Assembly: GCA_030680075.1 (NCBI GenBank) | Contig: JAUXWR010000131.1 | Span: forward strand, 310,001 to 374,000 | Direction of reading: 5' to 3' | DNA: 64,000 bases | Origin: Legionella sp. | Lineage (GTDB): Bacteria > Pseudomonadota > Gammaproteobacteria > Legionellales > Legionellaceae | Part shown: positions 1-8,691 of the stretch, piece by piece | How the letters are laid out: each line of letters opens with the position of its first letter | Position numbering within the stretch: position 1 is the stretch's first letter | Program-made: the position numbers and the translations under genes | Notes under the pieces: generated by a model | Told to the model about the DNA's origin: nothing | The model's input: the letters and a program-made list of their open reading frames with translations, nothing else | Database searches by the model: none

Positions 1-1
1 T

Positions 2-1546
2 GGAAATTCTGAAGCGGCATTGTTGCTGGGAATGATGTATGAGCGCGGCATTTCAGTTCCCGCAGACCCTGTGGAAGCAATGTACTGGTATCAGAAGGCT
101 GCACTGAATCCCGTAAGTGCGTTTATTCTGGGAACCTATTACGCGGAAGGAAAAAGTTTAAGTAAAGACGCTCCTAAAGGTCGCGAGTTGTTGCAGCAGT
201 CAGCAGATGCAGGCTTTGGTTATGCCAATCTTAATCTTGCCATACTTCAGCATCAGGAGGGGCAGGATTTTCTGACGGAGCTTGATAAGGCGCGCCAGTT
301 AGGAAACAGTAAAGCGGGGTTATTGTTGGCAGATTATTATCTACTGGAAGCCAATGATCCGGATAAAATGAAACAGGCGGCAGACATTTATCAGTTTTTT
401 GCGGAAAAAGGCGATAAAGACGCGCAAATGAAATTAGGATTTCTTTTTGACCGAGGTCTAGGTGGTCAAGCTAATACAGAACTTGCCGCACAGTGGTACA
501 CATCCGCTGCAGAGCAAGGACAACCTCTCGCGCAATATTTATTGGGTCAGCTCTATCAGTTAGGTAAAATCTCCAAAGAACCTGACTACGTGGAAGCTAA
601 AAAATGGTTTAATGCAGCGCTTACCGGTTACCCACAAGCCGCAGTAGCATTAGGCTTTATCTATGATACCGTCGACAATGATTATTTAAATGCAGAAAAA
701 AATTATAATCTGGCAGCGAATGCCGGGGATGCCATTGGGCGGTATAATTTAGGGCTTCTCTATGAAAACGGTAAAGGAATCCCTGTTGATAATCAAAAAG
801 CTCAAGCCCTGTATCTGGAGGCTGCAAATCAGGGATACCCTAATGCTATGACGCAACTTGCGGAATTGTATTTCAAGGGAGTTAAAGGTGAGCGCAATGA
901 AGAGGAAGCCTTAAATTGGTATAAAAAAGCGGCGAGCCTCGGCGAAAGTGGTGCCATGTATCAGCTGGGTTTATTATCTGAGACAGGTGTTGCCACCCCA
1001 CTTGATTTGGCGGCAGCGCTAAAATATTACCAACAAGCAGCCGATCTGGGTAATGAAAAAGCGAAAATGGCGCTTGCGCGCATGTACCAATATGGCTTAG
1101 GCGTTGAAAAAGATCCCCAGCATGCGGCTGATATTTATAAGGAGTTGTCAGCGACCAGTAATGCCTATGCTCAATTTCAATTGGCAGTTATGTATTTAGA
1201 CGGGACTTTAGGGGAGCGTCAGCTTGAGCAAGGGAAAGGGTTGTTACGTCAGGCTCGCGATAATGGTTATAAACAAGCGGGTATAATGATGCAGTGGTTA
1301 AACGCACAACAGGAACAACGCTTGAGTTTTATTGAGCCGGTAATCCTGAATCACGCACCCGTACTTGCCGGGCAATCGGCAGATTTAATGTATCTTGATG
1401 CATTAAGTGAATGGAATCGTGGTAATGAAACACTATCGCGAATGATCCTCAATAGAATAATGAGTCAGTTTCCTCAGTATGCGCCAGCTAAACGTGCATA
1501 CGAGCAATTGAATCAACAAGGAAAAGCGACAATTATCTTTGGGTAG
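2..1546 (+). CDS. enhC: Sel1-repeat protein, EnhC-like (5' end outside window)
   Basis: The reading frame is open to the first base, so this is the C-terminal part of a longer protein. It is built of successive Sel1-type helical repeats of about 36 residues (A-x-x-W/Y-Y-x-x-A-A-x-x-G pattern, for example WYQKAA, WYTSAAEQG, WYKKAASLGE, YYQQAADLG). The last ~90 residues are no longer repeat-like. In Legionella, EnhC is a ~1200-residue periplasmic Sel1 protein that promotes host-cell entry and intracellular growth by limiting the lytic transglycosylase Slt. The neighbouring rpsT agrees with my recollection of the enhC locus. Sel1 assignment is firm. The EnhC identity is an inference from architecture and location, because the N-terminus and signal peptide are not visible. 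Confidence 0.75.
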   Translation, partial: GNSEAALLLGMMYERGISVPADPVEAMYWYQKAALNPVSAFILGTYYAEGKSLSKDAPKGRELLQQSADAGFGYANLNLAILQHQEGQDFLTELDKARQLGNSKAGLLLADYYLLEANDPDKMKQAADIYQFFAEKGDKDAQMKLGFLFDRGLGGQANTELAAQWYTSAAEQGQPLAQYLLGQLYQLGKISKEPDYVEAKKWFNAALTGYPQAAVALGFIYDTVDNDYLNAEKNYNLAANAGDAIGRYNLGLLYENGKGIPVDNQKAQALYLEAANQGYPNAMTQLAELYFKGVKGERNEEEALNWYKKAASLGESGAMYQLGLLSETGVATPLDLAAALKYYQQAADLGNEKAKMALARMYQYGLGVEKDPQHAADIYKELSATSNAYAQFQLAVMYLDGTLGERQLEQGKGLLRQARDNGYKQAGIMMQWLNAQQEQRLSFIEPVILNHAPVLAGQSADLMYLDALSEWNRGNETLSRMILNRIMSQFPQYAPAKRAYEQLNQQGKATIIFG

Positions 1547-1566
1547 TGAACAGAGAGCGGGTAGGA

Positions 1567-1592
1567 CCCGAACCGTGAGTTATCGGTTCGGG
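1567..1592. terminator. Bidirectional hairpin between enhC-like gene and rpsT
   Basis: A 9-bp perfect stem (cccgaaccg / cggttcggg) with an 8-nt loop lies between the convergent stop codons of the Sel1 gene and rpsT. No long T-run follows on either strand, so termination strength is uncertain. Confidence 0.55.
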
Positions 1593-1624
1593 GTTTACGG
1601 ACTTAGAGCGACGGAAACACAGGA

Positions 1625-1891
1625 TTAAGCTGCCATTGCTTTAACTCGTGCGCTTAGGCGACTTTTAATTCTTGCAGCTTTGTTTTTGTGAATAAGACCT
1701 TTTCCTGCTGCTTTATCTATTATAGGTTGAGCTTTTGCATAAGCGGCACGAGCTACTTCTTTATCACCAGCTTCAACGGCCTTTAGAACGTTTTTAACAA
1801 AAGTACGAAACATGGAACGTGCACTGGCATTGTTTTGACGCAGTTTAATGTTTTGGCGAGCACGCTTGATCGCTGATTTAATATTTGCCAC
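1625..1891 (-). CDS. rpsT: 30S ribosomal protein S20
   Basis: An 88-residue, lysine/arginine-rich protein beginning [14 protein letters not shown], the standard S20 opening, and of normal length. It binds 16S rRNA early in small-subunit assembly. Translation starts at GTG, preceded by a ggaga Shine-Dalgarno. A non-ATG start is usual for rpsT and has been linked to its autoregulation in E. coli. It is transcribed alone here, from a likely promoter at 1933-1961. Confidence 0.97.
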   Translation of the reverse strand: MANIKSAIKRARQNIKLRQNNASARSMFRTFVKNVLKAVEAGDKEVARAAYAKAQPIIDKAAGKGLIHKNKAARIKSRLSARVKAMAA

Positions 1892-1932
1892 TTAAAAATC
1901 TCCACTCAATTCTGGTACAACAAAAGATGCTA

Positions 1933-1961
1933 ATCATGCACAATACTATAAATTTTGTCAA
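1933..1961 (-). promoter_or_regulatory. Likely sigma-70 promoter of rpsT
   Basis: On the minus strand a perfect -35 hexamer TTGACA (1961-1956) is followed after 17 nt by CATGAT (1938-1933; 4 of 6 matches to TATAAT), about 40 nt upstream of the rpsT start codon. Confidence 0.55.
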
Positions 1962-2018
1962 TATAATACTCTACTTATTAAGGAACTAATAGCATTAAAT
2001 TACCCCACAAGGCCTAAT

Positions 2019-2105
2019 AACCGAGCCGCACCCTAAAACGGAGCCACGACCGTCAGGGAGTGTTCACGGAATCCGCGGTTTAAAAAGAGCGGTGTTTATT
2101 ATTCG
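2019..2105. repeat. R1 palindromic repeat overlapping the monooxygenase 3' end
   Basis: Contains the R1 arm gagccacgaccgtcaggga followed by tgttcacggaatccgcgg and a tail aaaagagcggtgtttatta. The same arm and tail recur at 9641-9708, and the arm recurs near 33440-33525 and three times in 53269-53557. The tail here encodes the final residues and stop codon of the gene at 2064-3455. Confidence 0.8.
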
Positions 2106-3455
2106 CATCGGCTGAGCATTAATTGCTTTTTTGAGTTGTATAATAAGCCCGAGCATAAAAGCGATGAAGTAAAACCCAGTCATTCGCTTCTTTTTATTTT
2201 GTTTTTTTACAATCTCAAGAATGGCGGAATAACTGGCTGTTGAATGAGCAACCATTTCATATTCATAAACCCACCGTTTTGAAAATAATTTGGCGAGTTT
2301 AAAATCCAGAATGTCACGCGCCTGCCAATATGGCGAAACCATGGCTTTGGTCATTTGCTGCAAATGAGCCTCCGACAATCTATGCAGCGCGTCAGTGTCA
2401 GACTTTCTGATTTTTTCATAGGCAATAAATGCCTCTTGTCGCGACAAGGTTTTGTCATGGAAATAATTGCTCAATAAAACAGCGTCCTCAAGCGCCGAAT
2501 TCATCCCCTGTCCATAAAAAGGGTAGGTCGCATGACAAGCATCACCTAACAATACAATTTTATCTTCAAGGTACCATTTATCCACTTTTACGCTAACCAG
2601 CAGATTATAAGGATTTTGGCCACAATTCTTCAAGAAAGAGGGTGCTGCGTTCAGAAGATTTGGGTATTCGCGTTTGACCAAATCATCGAAGTGATGAAAC
2701 TGACCCTCTTGACTCTTAAGTGGCGCTGTAAAAATGACCGAAAAGCTACTATCCGTATTGGGTATTGCTACCATTAACGTGTTTGATTTGGGCCACATGT
2801 GCATGTTGTCTGTACTCAATTGTAATCTATCACTATCCTCACCATCGAATTGATACTCTTTATAGCCCCAATTAAAAACGGTTTGTTGATAACTCGTTAT
2901 TTGGCTTTTAAGCATGATGCTTCTAACGGCCGAAAAAATCCCATCGGCCCCGATAATGCAATCAGCCTTTGCAAGCACGATTTGTTGATTAGTTGAATTT
3001 AAAAAATGGCAGGTCAGCGTGGGTATATTAATATCCATCAACTCTAAACCGCAGTAAAGTTGAATATTGGGCTCCAGTGCGACTTCATTCAGTAAAATAT
3101 CAACTAATGTCGTGCGACGAATGGAAAGCAAAACTTGCGCTTTTTTAGTGCCATATTTATAGCGCACAGCAGGGGCTTTAGGTAAATGAACCATACGGCC
3201 TACCATAGCAGTTGAGTGTGCCAGTACTTTATCTTTTAATCCGAGCTTCTCTAAAACACTAAGCCCGCGCCCTGAAATAGTAAAATTGATGGAGCGCCCG
3301 TCTTTTTGTTGACCAAACAGCGTTCTTTTATCATAAAGCGCAATTCGACGACCTTGTCGTCCCAGCAAAAGGGCTAAAGCAAGGCCGCTAATACCAGCAC
3401 CCACAATGATGGTGCTTTCAACGTCCCGTTGTAATGTACTGCTTGCCTGATTCAT
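2064..3455 (-). CDS. Kynurenine 3-monooxygenase-like FAD-dependent hydroxylase
   Basis: A 463-residue group A flavoprotein aromatic hydroxylase. An N-terminal dinucleotide-binding motif GAGISG (residues 19-24), the DG motif (IIGADGIFSAVRS) and the GD motif (LLGDACHATYPFYGQGMN) are all present. Stretches such as GRSINFTISGRG, YGTKKAQVLLSIRR and HMWPKSNTLMVAIPN track kynurenine 3-monooxygenase (KMO), and a C-terminal hydrophobic segment (FYFIAFMLGLIIQL) matches the membrane anchor of KMO. KMO converts kynurenine to 3-hydroxykynurenine with NADPH and O2. Here it is the last gene of a sulfation operon, 5 nt after the sulfotransferase, with no other kynurenine-pathway gene nearby, so its substrate may be another aromatic compound whose new hydroxyl is then sulfated (inference). 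The last ~10 residues are encoded by an R1 repeat. Confidence 0.85.
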   Translation of the reverse strand: MNQASSTLQRDVESTIIVGAGISGLALALLLGRQGRRIALYDKRTLFGQQKDGRSINFTISGRGLSVLEKLGLKDKVLAHSTAMVGRMVHLPKAPAVRYKYGTKKAQVLLSIRRTTLVDILLNEVALEPNIQLYCGLELMDINIPTLTCHFLNSTNQQIVLAKADCIIGADGIFSAVRSIMLKSQITSYQQTVFNWGYKEYQFDGEDSDRLQLSTDNMHMWPKSNTLMVAIPNTDSSFSVIFTAPLKSQEGQFHHFDDLVKREYPNLLNAAPSFLKNCGQNPYNLLVSVKVDKWYLEDKIVLLGDACHATYPFYGQGMNSALEDAVLLSNYFHDKTLSRQEAFIAYEKIRKSDTDALHRLSEAHLQQMTKAMVSPYWQARDILDFKLAKLFSKRWVYEYEMVAHSTASYSAILEIVKKQNKKKRMTGFYFIAFMLGLIIQLKKAINAQPMRIINTALFKPRIP

Positions 3456-3460
3456 TATCT

Positions 3461-4348
3461 TTACTCAATTATTGGTTCATAATGTTCGTTTAAATAGCCA
3501 AATGTTCGCATGACATCGCCGTGATCATGAATAATTCGTTGAATTTGGTCAGCAGTGAGCGTCGTTTGCCAATCGCCAGCAACCCCTTTTCTAAAAAAAT
3601 TGGATAGTTTGGGCGGTTTATCCATGAAGCCTACTTTTTTTTCAAATTGTTGCAATTTATCGAATGATGCTCCCGATATCGCTTGTTCAATGATGCTTGC
3701 ACTGACATCAAGGTTTAAAAACTTGACAGCATTGGTGAATGATTCGACGGGGTTGGTTATCATGTCTTCATAACGCAAAATAAAATGATTGCATCCCTTG
3801 GCATTAACCCAGCTGTTAACGTGCATTGACCAGGAAAAGAGCAGTTGGCGTAAAGGGTAATGATAAAGCGCATAGGTTCGATCGCCCATTATGTTAATCA
3901 CTTCATCAATGGTGCAAGAAAGATGATTAGCAAATGAAATAGCGATATCTAGCGGATTTCTAATAAAATAAATAGCACCAAGACATCCCTTCAGAGGAAT
4001 CAAAGGTTTATTATCGTCAACATAAGTATAGGCTCTATGAATTTTGTGGTAAGTAACGTCCGTTTGTTGCGCGCTCTGCCAGCTAAATAGAGAAGGCATT
4101 AAGGCATCAAGCTCATCATCAGTGAGCCAGGAGGTGTTAAATCCACAGGCTTGATTAACCCAGGTTCTGTTGGTTGAAATGTTATCGTTTATTAAATAAT
4201 CCACGTGATTTATATTCATGGGCTCTTCGAATGAATCGGCCTTGATAAGCCCTGATAGATTAAGGAGATTCGCGAGAAATATGCGAAACCAGGTGTTGCC
4301 GGATTTCGGATAAGATGACAGCCAAAAAATGCCCTGGGAATGAGTCAT
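3461..4348 (-). CDS. PAPS-dependent sulfotransferase
   Basis: A 295-residue cytosolic sulfotransferase-type protein (Sulfotransfer_1 fold). The 5'-phosphosulfate loop is YPKSGNTW (residues 13-20), the 3'-phosphate-binding motif is IYFIRNPLDIAISFANH, and the C-terminal RKGxxGDW motif (FRKGVAGDWQTTLT) that closes over PAPS is intact. It transfers a sulfuryl group from PAPS to a hydroxyl or amine acceptor. It overlaps the upstream kinase gene by ATGA, and the upstream cysD-cysNC pair makes its donor. All nucleotide-binding motifs are present, so it should be active. The acceptor cannot be read from sequence; the downstream hydroxylase suggests a hydroxylated aromatic. Confidence 0.9.
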   Translation of the reverse strand: MTHSQGIFWLSSYPKSGNTWFRIFLANLLNLSGLIKADSFEEPMNINHVDYLINDNISTNRTWVNQACGFNTSWLTDDELDALMPSLFSWQSAQQTDVTYHKIHRAYTYVDDNKPLIPLKGCLGAIYFIRNPLDIAISFANHLSCTIDEVINIMGDRTYALYHYPLRQLLFSWSMHVNSWVNAKGCNHFILRYEDMITNPVESFTNAVKFLNLDVSASIIEQAISGASFDKLQQFEKKVGFMDKPPKLSNFFRKGVAGDWQTTLTADQIQRIIHDHGDVMRTFGYLNEHYEPIIE

Positions 4349-5262
4349 GCAAGTATCCTTGTTTTAACATCTCTTTCGATAGTATCAAGGAGGGGCGTTA
4401 GTAAATACCCTAGCTGATTCATGCCATAGTCCCAGCGAGGTAAGGTGAGATTAACCGTGGGCACGCTATCGGCAAGAGCTTTGGTTGATTGAAAAAGCCC
4501 GGGGGGCGTAATGGATCCATTTATCAAAGGATTTAATCTTGGGTTCGCGGATATGTCGCTTAGCACCAACGAATCATTTTTATGATAATTTAGTGTGTAA
4601 ATTAATTTAATGGGCAGAGGGGCCAATTCAGCCTCTCTATGCAAATCCAGTCTATATTTTTTTACCGTCGATCGCATGGTTTTTAATGAAGTCGAATCGA
4701 TTTCCACTTGCTCTGCTATGTTGGCCCAAAGGTTTATGACAGGGAAGCTGGGATGCAGGCATAAATTTTGATCAATAGCGCAAATTTCATCCGTTAAAAC
4801 AGAGTAACCACGCTTTAAAAACATACTTGCCAATGTTGATTTACCAAATCCTGAAGGCGCTAAAAATAAAACAGCGAAAGCACCCATTTGAATAGCACTG
4901 CCTTCTAACACGAGGTAATTTTGTTGACTCAATAAGGCTTTAAAACAACTCTCTAAAGTAAAAATGCGAAGAGTCGTCTCCTCCGCATTGCTGCAGGGGT
5001 CAATGATAATATGTTGACCATCTTTAACTAAAAAACGCGCCACTTTAGGGATGTTCATCCAGAAACTGTACTGATTTGCCTGAAAAAAAGGGCTGGATTT
5101 CAAAGAGAAGTCGAGTCCATTAACGGGTATTTCTCCATACGTTATTTGTACATCGGCAGGCGCATCATTTTTTATGCATTCTCTTAATTCTGGAAAATGC
5201 AATGCGCTGTCCACGGTACTATTAAATGCTTTATAGCGATGAATCACTGGGGAAATCCTCAT
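4345..5262 (-). CDS. HPr kinase-related P-loop protein (HprK-related kinase A type)
   Basis: About 305 residues. A glycine-rich P-loop (APSGFGKST) follows a ~130-residue N-terminal region, and LTDEICAID occupies the place of the HprK metal-binding strand. The pattern is that of the HprK-related kinases, which lack the normal HPr partner and are often encoded in peptide or metabolite modification clusters. No ptsH or other PTS gene is near, so a role in catabolite control is unlikely. I chose the ATG at 5262 because it forms an ATGA overlap with the cysNC stop; an in-frame ATG 30 nt upstream would extend the protein by 10 residues. The 3' end overlaps the sulfotransferase by 4 nt. The target could be the metabolite, a carrier or a partner enzyme; this is not visible from sequence. 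Confidence 0.75.
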   Translation of the reverse strand: MRISPVIHRYKAFNSTVDSALHFPELRECIKNDAPADVQITYGEIPVNGLDFSLKSSPFFQANQYSFWMNIPKVARFLVKDGQHIIIDPCSNAEETTLRIFTLESCFKALLSQQNYLVLEGSAIQMGAFAVLFLAPSGFGKSTLASMFLKRGYSVLTDEICAIDQNLCLHPSFPVINLWANIAEQVEIDSTSLKTMRSTVKKYRLDLHREAELAPLPIKLIYTLNYHKNDSLVLSDISANPRLNPLINGSITPPGLFQSTKALADSVPTVNLTLPRWDYGMNQLGYLLTPLLDTIERDVKTRILA

Positions 5263-7154
5263 ACCGATATCATTTTTTTTACAATAAGCCAATCGAGAAT
5301 GATTTGCACCGCTTCATCTGGACTTAAACTCACTGTATCGAGGTGCAAATCCGGTGATGTAGGGGCCTCATAAACAGCGCTGATCCCCGTAAAATTGGTT
5401 ATTTCACCGACACGTGCTTTGGCATAAAGCCCATTTACATCCCGAGCTTCTACAACGGAAAGAGGCGCATCGACAAAGATTTCAATGTATTGCTCCTTAC
5501 CAATTAAAGCGGCAGCTGACTCTCGTTGGACGGCGAGAGGGGCTATACACGCGACCAGCGTAATTAGGCCTGCTTCAGTCATTAATTTCGCCACTTCAGC
5601 AATTCGTCGCATATTTTCAATGCGACAGGCTTCAGTAAATCCTAAATTGTTAGTTAATCCATGACGCAGATTATTAGCATCAAGAAGCATCGTGTGATGC
5701 CCTCTGGCGTGTAATTTTTTCTCAAGCAAATTGGCAAGAGTAGACTTGCCAGCGCCAGATAAACCGGTGAGCCACACGACAAAAGCCTTTTGCAATTTTA
5801 TTACAGAGCGCATGTGCTGATTTATGGATAATGTCTGGTAGGGAATATGAAGTGCGCGCTCTACGCCTGACAGGATTATGCCTGCGGCAACAATCTCGTG
5901 AGTGAGCTTGTCACTGATAATAAACCCGCCTAAAGCGCGATTTTTTTTATAAGATTCAATCGCTGTAAGCCTGTCGAGTAAAAGTGAACAACGGCCGATT
6001 TGATTAAAACCCAGTTCGGAAAAAGGCACTTCTTCCAGGGTATCAATGTCAAGAACATAATCAGGCGGATCAATTACACAAGAAATAGAGGTGGTGCCAA
6101 TTTTCATGGTGTATTGCCGACCGCCAACAAGTGGCTTTTCTGCTATCCAGAGCAAATCGGCCAGGATTTGATCAGCAATAGGGCACGGATGCTCAGCGTG
6201 TGCCAGCACATCTCCTCGTGATACATCGATGTCGTCTTTAAAGGTTAAGGTGACGGATTGCCCAGTAAACGCATTTTCCAAATCGCCATCAAAAGTGACG
6301 ATGCGCTCCACGGTAGTTTTTTGGCCAGACGGTAAAACTACAATCGGGTCGCCAGGGGATATAACGCCGGCGGCAATTTGCCCCGAGAAACCGCGAAAAT
6401 CGGTGTCAGGCCGATTGACCCATTGCACACACAGGCGAAATGACTCTTCGTTTTGTGGCGTGTCCACTGCAATGGTTTCAAGGCATTGAATGAATGTTTT
6501 ACAGTGATACCAAGGCATTTTTAGCGAATGGTGTAAAATATTCTCGCCAAAAAGCGCTGAGATGGGGATGCTATGGATATTGGAGATACCTAAGGATCTG
6601 GCATACCGTTGGTATTCATTGCTTAATGCCTTAAAGCGGCTTTCGCTATAATTCACCAAGTCCATTTTATTCACGATAAAAATAACGTGTTGAATGCCAA
6701 AAAGTGCCGCAATCATGGTGTGACGTTTTGTTTGGGTCATGAGCCCTTTTTCTGCATCCACGAGAACAACCGCGACAGTAGCGGTGGATGCTGCTGTTGC
6801 CATATTGCGCGTGTATTGAGTATGCCCTGGTGCGTCAGCGACTATAAAGGCGCGTTTTGGTGTTGCAAAAAAACGCCAGGCGATATCAATGGTTATTTTT
6901 TGCTCACGCTCGGCAATCAAGCCATCCATTAAAAGAGAGAAATCATAAGAATCGTTCGTTCCCTGTCTTTTACTGTCAAGAGCCAAGGTTGTCAGTTGAT
7001 CTTCATAAAGCAAGCCCGCGTCATAAAGCAAACGGCCAATAAGTGTGGATTTCCCATCGTCTACGGAGCCGCAAATGACAAAGCGCAAAAGTCCAGGCAA
7101 GGCTTCAGTGCTTTTGGTACCAATGAGATGCTTTGGGCGGCTGAGTGTTTCCAT
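5259..7154 (-). CDS. cysNC: Bifunctional sulfate adenylyltransferase subunit 1 / APS kinase
   Basis: A 631-residue fusion as in rhizobial NodQ. The N-terminal EF-Tu-like GTPase half has GSVDDGKST, DAPGHTQY and NKMD and drives ATP sulfurylase with CysD. The C-terminal ~180 residues are APS kinase (P-loop GLSGAGKST, ENMRRIAEVAKLM, GLYAKARVGEI, NFTGI) and should make PAPS. Two normally invariant kinase sites differ: DGDN is DANN (DNA gatgctaataat), losing the second Asp, and the FISP loop reads CIAP, losing the Ser. These could slow APS phosphorylation. It starts within the cysD stop (TAATG). In this cluster the product most likely feeds the sulfotransferase rather than cysteine synthesis. Confidence 0.93.
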   Translation of the reverse strand: METLSRPKHLIGTKSTEALPGLLRFVICGSVDDGKSTLIGRLLYDAGLLYEDQLTTLALDSKRQGTNDSYDFSLLMDGLIAEREQKITIDIAWRFFATPKRAFIVADAPGHTQYTRNMATAASTATVAVVLVDAEKGLMTQTKRHTMIAALFGIQHVIFIVNKMDLVNYSESRFKALSNEYQRYARSLGISNIHSIPISALFGENILHHSLKMPWYHCKTFIQCLETIAVDTPQNEESFRLCVQWVNRPDTDFRGFSGQIAAGVISPGDPIVVLPSGQKTTVERIVTFDGDLENAFTGQSVTLTFKDDIDVSRGDVLAHAEHPCPIADQILADLLWIAEKPLVGGRQYTMKIGTTSISCVIDPPDYVLDIDTLEEVPFSELGFNQIGRCSLLLDRLTAIESYKKNRALGGFIISDKLTHEIVAAGIILSGVERALHIPYQTLSINQHMRSVIKLQKAFVVWLTGLSGAGKSTLANLLEKKLHARGHHTMLLDANNLRHGLTNNLGFTEACRIENMRRIAEVAKLMTEAGLITLVACIAPLAVQRESAAALIGKEQYIEIFVDAPLSVVEARDVNGLYAKARVGEITNFTGISAVYEAPTSPDLHLDTVSLSPDEAVQIILDWLIVKKMISV

Positions 7155-8074
7155 TAAAAATAACCTTCCTGTTTTTTCTTTTCCATAGAGGCAGTACTAT
7201 CAAAATCAATCAGGCGACCTTGACGCTCAGAGAAAGTTGTTTGCGAAATTTCACGGATAATAGCAGGGAGTGTATCCGCTTCTGATTCGATAGCCCCTGT
7301 TAATGGATAGCAGCCTAATGTACGAAAACGCACGCGTTGCATTTCAATGGTTTCATTATCGTGCAAGATGAATCGTTCATCATCGACCATTAATAACATG
7401 CCATCTCTTTTTACGATTGGGCGAGGGGCTGCAAAATATAAAGGGACAATATCGATATTTTCCTGGTAAATGTAGCGCCAAATATCCAACTCAGTCCAGT
7501 TTGACAAAGGGAATACGCGAAAACTTTCATTTTTATGCTTTTTTAAATGATAAAGCTGCCACAACTCAGGGCGCTGGTCTTTTGGATTCCAGTGATGGCT
7601 ATGATTTCGAAGGGAAAAAACGCGCTCCTTTGCGCGCGACTTCTCTTCATCACGACGAGCGCCACCAATGGCCATATCAATCTCATAAAGGGCAAGCACT
7701 TGTCTTAACGCGGTTGTTTTCATGATATCGGTGTAGTGCGAGCTGCTATGCGTAAAAGGGCTTATTCTTTCGTTAACGCCTTCTTGATTAGTATGAACAA
7801 TCAACTTAAGACCATAGTGCTTTATAAGCCTGTCGCGAAACAGAACCATTTCACGAAATTTCCAGGTAGTATCAACATGAATTAACGGGAAGGGGATTTT
7901 GGAGGGATAAAATGCTTTAAAAGCCAAATGCAGCAATACTGAGCTGTCTTTTCCAATAGAATAGAGCAGAGCCGGATTCTCTGCCTGTGCAACAGCTTCT
8001 CTCAGAATATAAATACTTTCATCTTCGAGTTGTTTGATATGCCCGAGGTTTACAGTATTTATGCTGTTTGTCAT
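7154..8074 (-). CDS. cysD: Sulfate adenylyltransferase subunit 2
   Basis: A 306-residue N-type PP-loop ATP pyrophosphatase. The motif SIGKDSS sits at residues 39-45, and [15 protein letters not shown] and [14 protein letters not shown] are characteristic of CysD. With CysN it forms adenosine 5'-phosphosulfate from ATP and sulfate. It is the first gene of the five-gene sulfation operon and shares one base with cysNC. Upstream lies a 220-bp region divergent from yjdM that should hold the operon promoter; I could not pick a convincing one. No cysH, cysI, cysJ or cysG is present nearby. Confidence 0.96.
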   Translation of the reverse strand: MTNSINTVNLGHIKQLEDESIYILREAVAQAENPALLYSIGKDSSVLLHLAFKAFYPSKIPFPLIHVDTTWKFREMVLFRDRLIKHYGLKLIVHTNQEGVNERISPFTHSSSHYTDIMKTTALRQVLALYEIDMAIGGARRDEEKSRAKERVFSLRNHSHHWNPKDQRPELWQLYHLKKHKNESFRVFPLSNWTELDIWRYIYQENIDIVPLYFAAPRPIVKRDGMLLMVDDERFILHDNETIEMQRVRFRTLGCYPLTGAIESEADTLPAIIREISQTTFSERQGRLIDFDSTASMEKKKQEGYF

Positions 8075-8295
8075 CCTTAAACATCCTTTAATCCTTTAAA
8101 AAACACGTCAGGCTAGCAATTTTATCTCTATTTATCAAGCGAGGACCTATTCTCCCAACGCATCGGCGAGGTCTTAAAAGAAAAATTATGAATGGCAACA
8201 TATCAGGCAAGATAATCTGTCAAATTCAATGGTATTATTGAGTTTAGTAAATATGCAGCATCCACCGCACACACGAAACTAAACAGGATAAACTG

Positions 8296-8637
8296 ATGAA
8301 AATTTTACCAGAATGCCCCCAATGCCATTCCGAATATACCTACGAAGATGGCGCACTTTTTGTGTGCCCGGAATGTTCTCATGAGTGGCGAAAAGAGATT
8401 GCCGAAGACATGTCAGAGCGCGCCCGGGTTATTAAAGACGCTAATGGAAATGTTCTTCAGGATGGTGATTCGGTGACGGTCATTAAAGATTTAAAAGTAA
8501 AAGGAAGTTCTTTGGTGGTTAAAGTCGGAACTAAAGTAAAAAATATCAGGCTTGTTGAAGGGGATCATGATATCGATTGTAAAATTGAGGGAATCGGTCC
8601 TATGAAGCTTAAATCGCAATTTGTGAAGAAAGGCTAG
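8296..8637 (+). CDS. yjdM: YjdM/PhnA family zinc-ribbon protein
   Basis: 113 residues: an N-terminal zinc ribbon ([12 protein letters not shown]...CPECSHEW) followed by a small beta domain with the typical [28 protein letters not shown] pattern, the classic YjdM (formerly PhnA) architecture and length. Its function is unknown; it was once misassigned as phosphonoacetate hydrolase. It is a monocistronic gene, preceded by caggataaactg and followed by a strong hairpin terminator. Confidence 0.93.
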   Translation: MKILPECPQCHSEYTYEDGALFVCPECSHEWRKEIAEDMSERARVIKDANGNVLQDGDSVTVIKDLKVKGSSLVVKVGTKVKNIRLVEGDHDIDCKIEGIGPMKLKSQFVKKG

Positions 8638-8642
8638 AGATG

Positions 8643-8690
8643 AACATAGCCCGGATTCTTTTTTGCTAATCCGGTGCTATGTTAGTTTTT
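8643..8690 (+). terminator. Hairpin terminator after yjdM
   Basis: A long stem aacatagc-ccggatt pairs with aatccgg-tgctatgtt around a T-rich loop, followed by agttttt. The inner ccggatt/aatccgg arms resemble the R4 repeat core found after uvrD. Confidence 0.75.
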
Positions 8691-8691
8691 G

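Noticed and set aside
8075..8295. A specific promoter or operator for the sulfation operon
   Set aside because: Candidate hexamers have poor spacing. The region must contain divergent promoters but I cannot place them from sequence alone.
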